Source: CAYQQR01 sp964420035
GTDB taxonomy: Bacteria; Bacteroidota; Bacteroidia; Bacteroidales; SM23-62
Assembly (NCBI GenBank): GCA_964420035.1
Contig: CAYQQR010000036.1
Location: forward strand, 1-45,257
Length of the DNA: 45,257 nucleotides
Reading direction: 5' to 3'
Part shown: piece after piece, positions 16,106 through 24,982 of the stretch
How the letters are laid out: every line of letters begins with the position of its first letter
Numbering within the stretch: the stretch's first letter is position 1
Made by a program: the position numbers and the translations under genes
The notes under the pieces: model-generated
The model's database searches: none
What the model was told of the DNA's origin: nothing
What the model saw: only the letters and a program-made list of their open reading frames with translations

Positions 16106-19100
16106 ATGAGACGTTTTCTGTCCTTCCTTATTCTTTTGCTTCTGCCTGTTGCCGGCATCATGGCGCAGACCAGAACGGTAACCGGAACCGTAACTTCAAC
16201 AGATGAGGGCGAGCCCCTGCCCGGTGCTACCGTGGTAATCCAGGGAACAACACGGGGCATAATAACCAACCTGGACGGGGAATATTCCATTGAAGCTTCA
16301 TCAGAAGATGTGCTCGTCTTTTCTTTTGTAGGTTATCAGGCTCAGGCCATACAGGTAGAAGATAAAACAGAGATCAATGTAGCCCTGGAACCGGAACTGC
16401 TCAGCATGGAGGAAGTTGTGGTGGTGGGTTATGGTGTTGAGAAAAAAAGCCTGGTTACCGGTTCCATCACCAAGGTGGGCAGTGAAGAGATTGAGAAAGC
16501 CAATGCAACAAGGGTGGAGCAGGCCATCCAGGGTAAAACTGCCGGTGTGTCCATCCAGCAGGTGTCCGGACAACCCGGGTCCGGTTTTACCATCAGGGTC
16601 AGGGGAACCGGTTCGAATGGTAATTCGGAACCCGTTTTTATTGTTGACGGACTCAGGATGGGTGGCATAGAAAGCATTAATCCCAACGATATTTCATCGG
16701 TAGAAGTGCTTAAAGATGCTGCCTCTGCTGCTATATATGGTGCCGAAGGAGCGAATGGAGTGGTACTGATTACCACGAAATCCGGTGGTACTGAAGGTAA
16801 ATCAGCAAAACCTCAGTTAACCTACCGATATTATTACGGGATCCAGAATATTTCCAATCCCGATTTCGAGGTTATGAACAGTACCGAATATCTGGACTAC
16901 CGCTGGCGTGCCCAGCTGATGGAAGGAAAAGATTCTGCAGGCATAGCGAGCAATTTACCCTTGCCCGGAGAGGAAACCTACAGCACCGACTGGATTGATG
17001 AAGTGATCAATCCTGCACCCATGTATGAACATTATCTGTCTTATACGGGAGGGAATGAATGGGCGGCTTACAATGCCAGTGCTTCCTGTTTTTCGCAAGA
17101 TGGCATCGGTGGCGGAGACAAAGCGAATTTTACCCGTTTGACTGCCCGGCTGAGTGCTGACTACCAACTTAAGGATTGGTTGACGGCAGGTCATAAGATC
17201 AACTATTCTCATTCGAAAAGAACCTCCCTACCTGAGAATTCGACTTTCAACTCTTTCATGAACATGTCCATTCTGCTGGATCCCTTAACTCCGGTGACGG
17301 TTCCGTTTGACAGCCTGTATTATATAGGTGAGGATTTCAGGCCCCTGCTTGTGAATGACGGTGAAGGAAATTATTACGGGGTGTCCCGCATCGTGGACGG
17401 AGAAATTTATAACCCAAAGGCCCTGCTCGAAATCCAGCATGGCAGTTCGAATACGGACAAGGTATTCGGTAACCTTTTTGTCGATCTGAAACCGGTCAAG
17501 GGTCTTTCCATACGATCCAAATTTGATTTCGATCTGGCTTATGTAAATTGGAATGGTTGGAACCAAAAGTATTATTTCAATATCCAGTCCATGAGTGACA
17601 TCAATGGAGCCTACCGGGGTTATTCACGATATCAGACCTGGCAATGGGGAAATTTTGCTAACTATGATCTGCAACTGGAAGATCACAATTTCAAGTTTCT
17701 GGCCGGTTCAGAAATACAACAATACAGGAACATCAATCTTTCCGCATCCGGATCGAATCTCCTTCAGGAAAGCGATAATTTCGCCTATATAGGTACCACC
17801 CCGGATTCTACCCATATTGCCGGGGACTGGTATGATGAAAACCGGCGCATCTCCTATATCGGCAGGATTTCCTACAATTATAAGGAGAAATATATTTTGA
17901 CCACCAACTTCAGGTCGGACCGTTCCACTTTGTTCGGTCCGGAAAACCGGGTGGGTAATTTCCCCTCCGTTTCATTAGGCTGGGTAGTTTCCAGGGAGAA
18001 TTTCTGGAACATTGCACCGGTTAATTTCATGAAATTAAGGGTAAGCTGGGGGCAGAACGGTTCTACCTCCAACCTGGGCGCTTTCGGATACTACTCATTG
18101 ATCACCAGTGTGTATAGATACCCCAATGCAGATGAGTCCATGGCCAGGGCATCGGAACCAAGATCCATTGCCAATCCCGCACTGGCCTGGGAGGTCAGTG
18201 AACAGACCGATATCGGTGTGGACCTGGGTCTTTTCGGCAACCGGGTTTATTTGACGTTCGATTTTTACAATAAACTCACCAAGGACCTGATCACCCAGAG
18301 CACTTATCCCACCTTGTACGGTAACTACAACAGCAGTATCAACGCGGGAAACATTCTGAACCGCGGGATCGAGATGGAGATCAGCCATAAAAATTCGCTT
18401 GGTGACTTTTTCTATTCGGTTGACCTGAATGCAGCCTATAATTATAATGAAGTCACCAACACGGGAGCTCAGGAAAAACTTTTCGGTACAACGGTGTTCA
18501 CCGATGACGACAATCTGACCTTCTTTGAGGAAGGCTATCCTGCCTGGTACTTCAAGGCATACAAGACCGACGGGATCTTTCAGAGTGAAGAGGAAATTCA
18601 GAATTATGTAGGATTTAGCGGGAATAAGATACAGCCGAATGCCCTGCCCGGTGATGTTAAGTTTGTGGATGTAAACCGGGATGGCCAGATAAATCCCGAT
18701 GACCGCGTGATGGTCGGGGATCCGTATCCCGATTGGGTTTTTGGCTCCAACATCTATTTAGCTTACAAGGGATTTGACCTGACCATGTACCTGCAGGGGG
18801 CCACGGGATTGAACGTGGTGAATGCGCTGAACCGTTCCGACAAGCTGGGTTTAAATAAGCCCCGGTACTATTATGACGATGCATGGGACGGCGAAGGTTC
18901 AACCAACGATTGGTTCAGACCCACGGAAAATGATCCGAACGGTAATTTCAGGATGAGCGATCTCCTGGTAGAAGATGCAGATTATTTAAGGATCAAGACC
19001 ATGCAGATCGGTTATAATTTATCCACAATCCCCATGCTAACGGAATTCGGGATCAATAATGCACGGGTATACATATCGGCCACCAACCTGAAGACATGGA

Positions 19101-19222
19101 CCAAATACAGGGGCCTTGATCCAGAGATCGGGGCCGTTGGCGGGGCCGATGCCATTGGGATCGACTATGGCTTTTATCCTTCAGCAAGGATATTCCAGTT
19201 TGGATTCAGTGTTTCGTTTTAA
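16106..19222 (+). CDS. SusC/RagA-type TonB-dependent outer-membrane transporter
   Basis: 1038 residues. The signal peptide ends about residue 20 (GIMA before Gln). A carboxypeptidase-regulatory-like domain (about 23-95: TVTGTVTSTDEGEPLPGATV ... GEYSI) is followed by the TonB-box-like MEEVVVVGYG, the plug domain (VTGSITKVGSEEIEKANATRVEQAIQGKTAGV; VEVLKDAASAAIYGAEGANGVVLITTKSG region), and a long 22-strand barrel ending in the aromatic FQFGFSVSF. It imports oligosaccharides across the outer membrane with SusD as lid. SusD follows 21 bp downstream. The neighbouring GH16 and phosphorylase genes suggest beta-1,3-glucan oligosaccharides as cargo; that is inference. Confidence 0.97.
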   Translation: MRRFLSFLILLLLPVAGIMAQTRTVTGTVTSTDEGEPLPGATVVIQGTTRGIITNLDGEYSIEASSEDVLVFSFVGYQAQAIQVEDKTEINVALEPELLSMEEVVVVGYGVEKKSLVTGSITKVGSEEIEKANATRVEQAIQGKTAGVSIQQVSGQPGSGFTIRVRGTGSNGNSEPVFIVDGLRMGGIESINPNDISSVEVLKDAASAAIYGAEGANGVVLITTKSGGTEGKSAKPQLTYRYYYGIQNISNPDFEVMNSTEYLDYRWRAQLMEGKDSAGIASNLPLPGEETYSTDWIDEVINPAPMYEHYLSYTGGNEWAAYNASASCFSQDGIGGGDKANFTRLTARLSADYQLKDWLTAGHKINYSHSKRTSLPENSTFNSFMNMSILLDPLTPVTVPFDSLYYIGEDFRPLLVNDGEGNYYGVSRIVDGEIYNPKALLEIQHGSSNTDKVFGNLFVDLKPVKGLSIRSKFDFDLAYVNWNGWNQKYYFNIQSMSDINGAYRGYSRYQTWQWGNFANYDLQLEDHNFKFLAGSEIQQYRNINLSASGSNLLQESDNFAYIGTTPDSTHIAGDWYDENRRISYIGRISYNYKEKYILTTNFRSDRSTLFGPENRVGNFPSVSLGWVVSRENFWNIAPVNFMKLRVSWGQNGSTSNLGAFGYYSLITSVYRYPNADESMARASEPRSIANPALAWEVSEQTDIGVDLGLFGNRVYLTFDFYNKLTKDLITQSTYPTLYGNYNSSINAGNILNRGIEMEISHKNSLGDFFYSVDLNAAYNYNEVTNTGAQEKLFGTTVFTDDDNLTFFEEGYPAWYFKAYKTDGIFQSEEEIQNYVGFSGNKIQPNALPGDVKFVDVNRDGQINPDDRVMVGDPYPDWVFGSNIYLAYKGFDLTMYLQGATGLNVVNALNRSDKLGLNKPRYYYDDAWDGEGSTNDWFRPTENDPNGNFRMSDLLVEDADYLRIKTMQIGYNLSTIPMLTEFGINNARVYISATNLKTWTKYRGLDPEIGAVGGADAIGIDYGFYPSARIFQFGFSVSF

Positions 19223-19243
19223 ACTTATTAAAAACAAAATACC

Positions 19244-20842
19244 ATGAAAGGGTTCATCAATTATTTGATCGTATTACTGATTGTTTCAACCTTTGCCGGG
19301 TGTTCCGATTACCTGGATATTGAACCCCAGGGACTGCGTTTCGAAGAAAATTTTTACTCCAATAAGGATGAAGTCTTTGAAGGCCTGATGGCCGCGTACG
19401 ATTTTCTCGGACAGAGATTTTCGTACGATTATACCTATCATAGCTCTTACATGATCAGGAACATCGCTTCGGACGATGCGAATACCGGGGGCGGAAATGC
19501 TCTGGATATGCTCGATTGGCAGAAGGTGGATGAATACAGTGTTACGCCCAGTAATGTTTCGAACCTGGGCCATTGGTGGAGATCTTATTTCGGGATCTAC
19601 CGCTGTAACCAGATCATTACCCGGGTCGATCCCGGTGATCCGGAATTGCACGTTGTTCCGGCCGACTCCATATTGCTCAAGACTTATGTGGCAGAGGCCA
19701 AATTTCTCAGGGCCTATTATTACTGGGAATTGGTAACTTTCTTCGGGGGGGTGCCCCTTGTGGACCGGCTGATCGATGTGTCTGAAGATTACCCGCCCCG
19801 TGCCACAGTTGAAGAGACCTGGGCCTTTATCGGGCAGGATCTGCTGGATGCCATCCCCGATCTTCCATTGAAGTCGGAACAAGATCCTGCCAATTATCAC
19901 AGGGCCTCCCGGGGTGCTGCCCAGGCATTGCTTGGGAAGGCCTATATATTCCAGGAAAAATATACGGAAGCAGCGGGTGTTTATGAGGATATCATCACTT
20001 CCGGGGAATATGATCTGGCTCCTGATTATGCCGGCATCTTTACCGTTGAAGGTGAATTCGGACCGGGATCCATCTTTGAGATATCTCATTCGAATAAGAG
20101 TCCGGCCGATTGGGAAGCACCTTTTCTCGACGGCGTACCCACGAGCAGGGGCTTCGAAGGCAATGTGGACTGCCAGATGATGGGCATCCGTGAGCTATCC
20201 GGATCATCGGTCTACAGGGCCGGATGGGGTTTTAACAAAGCGGAGATGAACCTGGTGAACCTCTTCCTGAGTGAAGGGGATACCACCCGGATGAATGCAT
20301 CCATATACAGCACGGATTCAATCAAGGCTCAGGAAGGCGGCAATGTGACCTGGAATGCTGATTATAAATATACCGGTTGGTACTGCGACAAATACGCGCC
20401 CAAGAATTCAAACCGGGGAGACGGGATCGGATCTCCCGAACTGGACTATAATGTGAATGAAAGGGTGATCCGCTATGCCGATATACTCCTGCTCGCTGCA
20501 GAGGCCCATATGATGAAACCGGGACCCGACGAAGCTACAGCACGTGATTATATAAACGAGGTAAGGAACCGGGTGGGACGGCCCGACCTGGATCCGGGAT
20601 TGTCCGGTCCGGACCTGTTCGATGCTTATGTGCTGGAGCGACGACTTGAACTTGCAATGGAAGGACACCGGTACTTTGACCTGATCCGGTGGGGAATGGC
20701 CGAGGATGTCCTCGTCAACCAACCCCAGGCCACATCCGTGAATAAAGGGTCCTTTACAGTAGGGGTGAACGAGTATTTCCCCATACCCTTGCAGGAAATC
20801 GAACGCTCCGGAAATGTCCTGGAGCAAAATCCCGGCTATTAA
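19244..20842 (+). CDS. SusD/RagB family nutrient-binding lipoprotein
   Basis: 532 residues. Signal peptide with lipobox ending at Cys20 (FAGC), then the SusD start pattern SDYLDIEPQG. The TPR-rich core shows AEAKFLRAYYYWELVTFFGGVPLVDR, ASRGAAQALLGKAYIFQEKYTEAAGVYEDII-type sequence, and near the end INEVRNRVGRPDLD, LERRLELAMEGHRYFDLIRWG and NEYFPIPLQEIERS, all standard for the family. It caps the SusC barrel outside the cell and captures glycan. It is translated in the same operon as susC. The stop codon merges with the first unit of a heptamer repeat array. Confidence 0.97.
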   Translation: MKGFINYLIVLLIVSTFAGCSDYLDIEPQGLRFEENFYSNKDEVFEGLMAAYDFLGQRFSYDYTYHSSYMIRNIASDDANTGGGNALDMLDWQKVDEYSVTPSNVSNLGHWWRSYFGIYRCNQIITRVDPGDPELHVVPADSILLKTYVAEAKFLRAYYYWELVTFFGGVPLVDRLIDVSEDYPPRATVEETWAFIGQDLLDAIPDLPLKSEQDPANYHRASRGAAQALLGKAYIFQEKYTEAAGVYEDIITSGEYDLAPDYAGIFTVEGEFGPGSIFEISHSNKSPADWEAPFLDGVPTSRGFEGNVDCQMMGIRELSGSSVYRAGWGFNKAEMNLVNLFLSEGDTTRMNASIYSTDSIKAQEGGNVTWNADYKYTGWYCDKYAPKNSNRGDGIGSPELDYNVNERVIRYADILLLAAEAHMMKPGPDEATARDYINEVRNRVGRPDLDPGLSGPDLFDAYVLERRLELAMEGHRYFDLIRWGMAEDVLVNQPQATSVNKGSFTVGVNEYFPIPLQEIERSGNVLEQNPGY

Positions 20843-20882
20843 AACCTAAAACCTAAAACCTAAAGCATAAAACATAAAACCT
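20841..20882 (+). repeat. Six-unit heptamer tandem repeat (AAAACCT)
   Basis: Six contiguous 7-bp units without a gap: AAAACCT x3 (20841-20861), AAAGCAT, AAAACAT, AAAACCT (20862-20882). The TAA stop of susD runs into the first unit. It separates susD from the exported binding protein and may affect expression of the distal gene. Confidence 0.85.
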
Positions 20883-20925
20883 TTTTTTGATTCTCACTTT
20901 AATTTTTAACTAAAAACTCAATGTT

Positions 20926-21825
20926 ATGAAGAAGTATTTACTGTTTTTTCTGACCCTGGGCATGTCGGCAGCTCTGACATTCGCCCAGACGGAAGTACTG
21001 ATCGATGACTTTACCGGTACCATCAACACGGACCTGGTCTATGGAGATGATTACAATACCGGTAGCGGACCGAACCAGTCTATCGTAAGCTACGAGAATG
21101 ATATGCTTAAGGCAGAATACACCTTCGACAAGCCAAGCTGGTTTCCGCGTGCGGTTTGGTATCATTTTGAAGAAAAGAAGGATTTTTCCGCCACCCCGGT
21201 CATGGAAATAAGTTTCATGATCGAGGATAATGACAACGAAACCCTGAAGGTACGTTTTGACCTTTATGGAGATGGTGCCGAACCATATAATGACACCATA
21301 AGGGAACAGATGGAAACCAATGGTAATCCCTGGGAATATGTTGCTGATAATGGTGAATGGTACACCCTTCAGTCCAATTTCACTGCTGAAAACCGCTGGT
21401 TCTGCACTTATTGGAACGGAGGCATCGATCCCATAAGAGTGGATAGCACCAATATCGGCGGATTCGAGGCCTTTGTCCAGTATGGAGATGATAACCTGGC
21501 CAATATGCCCGGAACCCTATGGATCGATTACATCAAGATGAAGGACCAGATCACCGGGGTTGAGGAGATCATTTATGGCAGGGAGAATGCATTTGGCTTA
21601 GCCTTGTATCCCTCACCGGCGGTAAATACCCTGAATTTCAATTCAGCAAATATGCTCTCCAACATCGAACTGGTTGATCTCACAGGCAGGGTTGTACGTA
21701 AAGCCAAAGACATACGTGCATTCAAATTACAAATGGATGTGAGCGGATTGAATACCGGGGTATATATTGCTCATGCCAGGGATATGCAGGGCAGATCGGT
21801 GATCAAGAAGTTCATTAAACAATAA
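20926..21825 (+). CDS. T9SS-exported glycan-binding-like protein
   Basis: 299 residues. The signal peptide ends about residue 20 (LTFA before Gln). Residues 22-215 form a single domain rich in aromatic and Asp residues (VLIDDFTG at the start, LWIDYIKMKD at the end), resembling jelly-roll carbohydrate-binding modules of the CBM11/CIA30 kind; no catalytic motif was seen. Residues 227-299 are a T9SS type A sorting domain (LYPSPAVNTLNF, IELVDLTGRVV, VSGLNTGVYIAHA, KKFIKQ), so the protein should be secreted across the outer membrane and kept at the surface or released. Its position after SusD is where surface glycan-binding proteins usually lie. It ends before a strong terminator. Confidence 0.85.
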   Translation: MKKYLLFFLTLGMSAALTFAQTEVLIDDFTGTINTDLVYGDDYNTGSGPNQSIVSYENDMLKAEYTFDKPSWFPRAVWYHFEEKKDFSATPVMEISFMIEDNDNETLKVRFDLYGDGAEPYNDTIREQMETNGNPWEYVADNGEWYTLQSNFTAENRWFCTYWNGGIDPIRVDSTNIGGFEAFVQYGDDNLANMPGTLWIDYIKMKDQITGVEEIIYGRENAFGLALYPSPAVNTLNFNSANMLSNIELVDLTGRVVRKAKDIRAFKLQMDVSGLNTGVYIAHARDMQGRSVIKKFIKQ

Positions 21826-21850
21826 TAAGCACTGGGTTTTAATGAAAGAA

Positions 21851-21883
21851 AAAGGCTAGCCCCGCGTGGCTAGCCTTTATTTT
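21851..21883. terminator. Bidirectional terminator after the susCD operon
   Basis: AAAGGCTAGCC (21851-21861) pairs perfectly with GGCTAGCCTTT (21868-21878) around a 6-base loop (CCGCGT). T-rich sequence follows on the plus strand and A-rich sequence precedes, so it can end both the susCD transcript and the convergent lipoprotein transcript. Confidence 0.88.
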
Positions 21884-21901
21884 GAAGCTTATGAAAACAA
21901 T

Positions 21902-22270
21902 CTACTCGTCCAGTAAGATCAGCTGGATGGAATCAATTTTTGTTTTGATGTTTTCTGAATCGTAAACATTGACGACTGCCAGCTTGGCCCATACGGTATC
22001 TGCAGGAGGAGTCACCCTGAAACGAAGTCTTCCTGCCTTATGGGTGTAAGGCATCTCTTTATCCGAGAGATCCAGGGTGTTTTTCCCGTCGTAAAAGGTG
22101 ATGAAATCGCCCGAGGCATCGATCTGGAAGGTTAGTGAATCCCTCTTGGGCAATGTGGTAGGTTCTGCGGAAAAATTGCTGATAACAGGATCGTCCAGTT
22201 TCACCTTCGAGCAAGACACCAGCATTCCGGTTGCCAAAGCCCAAAGGAGTATGTTCTTCATGTTTATCAT
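21902..22270 (-). CDS. Small lipoprotein with an Ig-like domain, PUL-regulated
   Basis: 122 residues (or 119 from Met4 at 22261). Signal peptide with lipobox LVSC, then one beta-rich domain. The pattern VISNFSAEPTTLPKRDSLTF and DFITFYDG resembles the first Ig-like domain of DUF5017-type surface glycan-binding lipoproteins, where a ITFxSG strand is typical; this is a weak similarity. It stands alone on the minus strand, yet its promoter shares the same direct-repeat operator and -7 layout as susC and the first GH16, so it very likely belongs to the same regulon. It may be a minimal surface-binding protein or an accessory to SusCD. Confidence 0.75.
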   Translation of the reverse strand: MINMKNILLWALATGMLVSCSKVKLDDPVISNFSAEPTTLPKRDSLTFQIDASGDFITFYDGKNTLDLSDKEMPYTHKAGRLRFRVTPPADTVWAKLAVVNVYDSENIKTKIDSIQLILLDE

Positions 22271-22306
22271 AACAGGAATTTTAGGTATTGGTCAGATTAC
22301 TGATAT

Positions 22307-22314
22307 CAAAATTA
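22307..22314 (-). promoter_or_regulatory. -7 box of the small PUL lipoprotein
   Basis: TAATTTTG read on the minus strand (22314 to 22307), identical to the susC -7 box. It lies 44 bp before the ATG at 22270. Its first base is exactly 64 bp from the end of the upstream direct repeat. Confidence 0.65.
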
Positions 22315-22377
22315 CAAACTTGTACAATGCAATTCCAGTTAATTAATTCATCATAAGTACTGCTTAATATCTACCGA

Positions 22378-22398
22378 ACTACATCAAGAATACATCAT
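22378..22398 (-). promoter_or_regulatory. Direct-repeat operator of the small PUL lipoprotein
   Basis: On the minus strand ATGATGTATT (22398-22389) and TTGATGTAGT (22387-22378), 11 bp apart, pointing towards the lipoprotein gene. This is the best pair of the three in the window. The remaining 22399-22476 sequence is AT-rich and shows nothing else. Confidence 0.72.
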
Positions 22399-22476
22399 AA
22401 TAGAAGTAAATTGAAGATATATAGACTTTTGGAAGAATTAACTCATTACATCACCTAACGATATTGATGGCTCAAT

Positions 22477-23628
22477 TTATTGCTCATCAAGATATTGGTC
22501 GAGTATATCAAGGACTTCTCCTTTATGTTCGCGTATCCATTCCACTTCTTTTCTCACCAGTTCGCTTTCCCCCCTGAGCAGGTGCACATATGCTTTCAGG
22601 TTATGGGCGGATAGGTTTTCAGGGTCACTTTCCAGGGCTTTGTGAAGGTCCTGCATGGCTTGGCCAAGTCGGCCCAGCTGAATATGAGCCTGTCCCCGGT
22701 AGAGCCATCCCAGTAAAGAATCCGGTCTTAGCCTTACTGCCCGTGTGAATGTTTCAGAAGCGGCCCGGTATTCCTTTAAATCGAAGTAAAGCCGCCCCAT
22801 TTCCAGAAAATCGGTGTAATTGTCCGGATTTTTACCAAGACGCGATTCGAGCTCCGCTAATTTGATTCGCCGGTTAATCTCATTTTGCAGGTCGCGGGCT
22901 TTTGACCGGTAGGAATGATTTTCTCCGGCCAATTCAAAATACCGTTTAAGGTCCTCCAGACTGCCTGTATAGTCGTTATACTGCTTTTTCAATAATGCTA
23001 AAAAGTACCATGCTTCTATATGGTCGGGGTACTGTTGCAGTACCTGGTCGATGTCATATTTGGCTGCATTGGGGTGACCGTTATGCAGGAAAATACCGGC
23101 TCTGCTGAGTCTGTTTTCGGGTATATTAATATTTTCATCCAATTCATCATTGATTTGCTCCAGGAGGGAGTCCAAACCTGCATTATACTGATACAGCTGC
23201 AAAAGCCTTTTCCTGTTTGCCGGATATTTTACTCTGTTCGCGGCAGTATGATAATCCTGCGCCGCATCTTCGAAAAAACCAAGTTGAAGCTTTGCATTAC
23301 CTCTTAGTTCAAAAACAGAAGGGTCCTTATGAATATTCAGATATTGATCATAACATTTAACAGCGATCTCATTTTCCCGGCCTTTGCGGGCCAGTTCTGC
23401 CCAATCAAGCAAATGGGACGTATCGCCGGGATGTTCTATCTGATACAGGGAGTACAAGCGGTGCAACTGCATGGCCGTTTCTGCAAATTCCTTTGGGTCT
23501 GCGGTTTGTTCCAGTTTCGTTTCCAAATGCCGGATCTTTCTGTCCAGTTTTGGTTTACACGAGGCTAAACCCATTACTATCAGCAGGCATAACAACGAAC
23601 TGAAGGAATATTTCATTCTGTGCATCAT
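22477..23628 (-). CDS. TPR-repeat lipoprotein
   Basis: 383 residues. Signal peptide with lipobox LASC near residue 24, a charged coiled start (DRKIRHLETKLEQ), then repeated tetratricopeptide motifs: SVFELRGNAKLQLGFFEDAAQDYHTA, IEAWYFLALLKKQYNDYTGSLEDLKRYFE, TDFLEMGRLYFDLKEYRAASETFTRAVRLRPD, LGWLYRGQAHIQLGRLGQAMQDLHKALESDP (each a 34-residue unit). TPR lipoproteins act as assembly or scaffold factors in the envelope. Its start overlaps the stop of the SGNH gene by 4 bp (ATGA), so the two are translated together and probably work together. No more specific function can be read. Confidence 0.85.
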   Translation of the reverse strand: MMHRMKYSFSSLLCLLIVMGLASCKPKLDRKIRHLETKLEQTADPKEFAETAMQLHRLYSLYQIEHPGDTSHLLDWAELARKGRENEIAVKCYDQYLNIHKDPSVFELRGNAKLQLGFFEDAAQDYHTAANRVKYPANRKRLLQLYQYNAGLDSLLEQINDELDENINIPENRLSRAGIFLHNGHPNAAKYDIDQVLQQYPDHIEAWYFLALLKKQYNDYTGSLEDLKRYFELAGENHSYRSKARDLQNEINRRIKLAELESRLGKNPDNYTDFLEMGRLYFDLKEYRAASETFTRAVRLRPDSLLGWLYRGQAHIQLGRLGQAMQDLHKALESDPENLSAHNLKAYVHLLRGESELVRKEVEWIREHKGEVLDILDQYLDEQ

Positions 23629-24749
23629 TCGAAAATGTACTTTTTCAATTCTTCAAATACCAGTCTGTGGCCATGTTCGTTCCAGTGATTATCCTCTTTG
23701 ATATAATTTTGTTTGGCTACCATTACCGGGTTTTTACTATTAATAAATACCGGGAACAAATTGATAAACCGGATATCATGATCTTCGCTAAATGCCCGCC
23801 ATGAATCTACATAAAGGTTTGTTGTATCCCCTTCAAGTATCTGATCCTGCCAGGGATGAACGCTCAGACTGACTTCGATTTCATGCTGTTCACATAAGGC
23901 AACAAGCCTGGCAAGGTTATCCTGTGCCTGTTCAAGGCTGTACCGGGCCAGTTCCCGGAATTCTTCATCATATAACCACTGGGAAACATTATGGAAATTC
24001 GGATCGCTGATCAATTCAATGTTATCGAATTCATCGAAAAAAGTGGCATAGAGTTCAAAATTCCCTTCTGCCTGGGTTTGGATGTTCTTGTTGAATCGTT
24101 TGTTTCGTTGTTTTTTCATGATCTGTGCTACCAGGTAGGCACTCATGGACCTGGATGAAATGTCTCGTGCGATACGGTTCAAAAAATGATAGGTCTTACT
24201 TCTTTGTTTGGGTTGAAAATGCTCATAGGCGATTTCATTGTTCAGGTCCGACATATCAATGAGCAAGAGTATTTCATCAACCTCAAGACCCTCTTTTTCT
24301 ATCAGGTGTTTGATCTTCAGGTAATGCAATTTGGGGCTGTAACTTACCGCAGCAGCATTGAGCACTTCAATATTCAGATCAGCCGCATAAGCTGCAAGCC
24401 GTCCCGCAAAACTATTTTCGTAAGACACCCCTACTGCTTCCGTATGGGAATCTCCCAGGAACAATATTCTTCTTTTATCCGATTCCAGGGCGACTACACG
24501 ACGGGATCCGTCGCGAAAACCAAGTGAATTGGAATGAAATGGATAAAAGATCAGTCCCCAGTTGGTTATTTCAGAACGCATGGGTTCAATGCCATGGTGA
24601 TAATAGGGGTGCCTTCTCCGGAAAGCATGATAATCGGGAGGAATGATCACCATACCCAGCAGAAGATCGAGAGAAATAAAAATGATAAGGAAGATCAGCG
24701 TACCACTTAGTACCGGATGCTTTACAAGTATGTTGTTCCCCTGACTCAC
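23625..24749 (-). CDS. Membrane-anchored SGNH/GDSL-type hydrolase
   Basis: 374 residues from a GTG start; the next Met is residue 33, past the membrane anchor. One N-terminal transmembrane helix (14-36) anchors a periplasmic SGNH fold. Block I is LFLGDSHTEAVG with Ser101, and the C-terminal block is EDNHWNEHGH with Asp353 and His355, giving the expected catalytic triad residues. Members include esterases and polysaccharide O-acetyl-modifying enzymes related to AlgX/AlgJ; which applies here is unknown. It is the first gene of a two-gene operon with the TPR lipoprotein and is divergent from the GH16 operon. A near-consensus -7 box (TATATTCG, 24777-24770) lies just upstream. Confidence 0.8.
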   Translation of the reverse strand: MSQGNNILVKHPVLSGTLIFLIIFISLDLLLGMVIIPPDYHAFRRRHPYYHHGIEPMRSEITNWGLIFYPFHSNSLGFRDGSRRVVALESDKRRILFLGDSHTEAVGVSYENSFAGRLAAYAADLNIEVLNAAAVSYSPKLHYLKIKHLIEKEGLEVDEILLLIDMSDLNNEIAYEHFQPKQRSKTYHFLNRIARDISSRSMSAYLVAQIMKKQRNKRFNKNIQTQAEGNFELYATFFDEFDNIELISDPNFHNVSQWLYDEEFRELARYSLEQAQDNLARLVALCEQHEIEVSLSVHPWQDQILEGDTTNLYVDSWRAFSEDHDIRFINLFPVFINSKNPVMVAKQNYIKEDNHWNEHGHRLVFEELKKYIFE

Positions 24750-24871
24750 CCTGAATTAATTATCACTTACGAATATACAGGTTTCATTGAATCTGAGCAG
24801 GAAGTTTACTTAAGTTGATGAGATGTCGTAATCTCATTATTTATCTGCAAATCTGACAGATATCCTGGGCA

Positions 24872-24892
24872 TTGATGTATTATTGTTGTAGT
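24872..24892 (+). promoter_or_regulatory. Direct-repeat operator of the GH16-MFS-phosphorylase operon
   Basis: TTGATGTATT (24872-24881) and TTGTTGTAGT (24883-24892), 11 bp apart. The second repeat ends 64 bp before the first base of TAATTTAG at 24956, the same spacing as in the other two PUL promoters. A weaker single copy, TTGATGTTGC, is at 24902-24911. Confidence 0.68.
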
Positions 24893-24955
24893 ACGATATG
24901 CTTGATGTTGCATTTGTGTTGAGTACAGATTCGAACAATAAATGAAACAGCGAAC

Positions 24956-24963
24956 TAATTTAG
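24956..24963 (+). promoter_or_regulatory. -7 box of the first GH16 gene
   Basis: TAATTTAG, one base from TAnnTTTG, 27 bp before the ATG at 24983. No -33 box is seen, consistent with activation from the upstream direct repeats. Confidence 0.5.
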
Positions 24964-24982
24964 TGTTCAAAATAATTCATAC

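Noticed and set aside
19286..20089. Long minus-strand open frame (267 codons) opposite susD
   Set aside because: It lies wholly inside the unmistakable SusD gene, has no domain-like pattern and is a reading-frame shadow.
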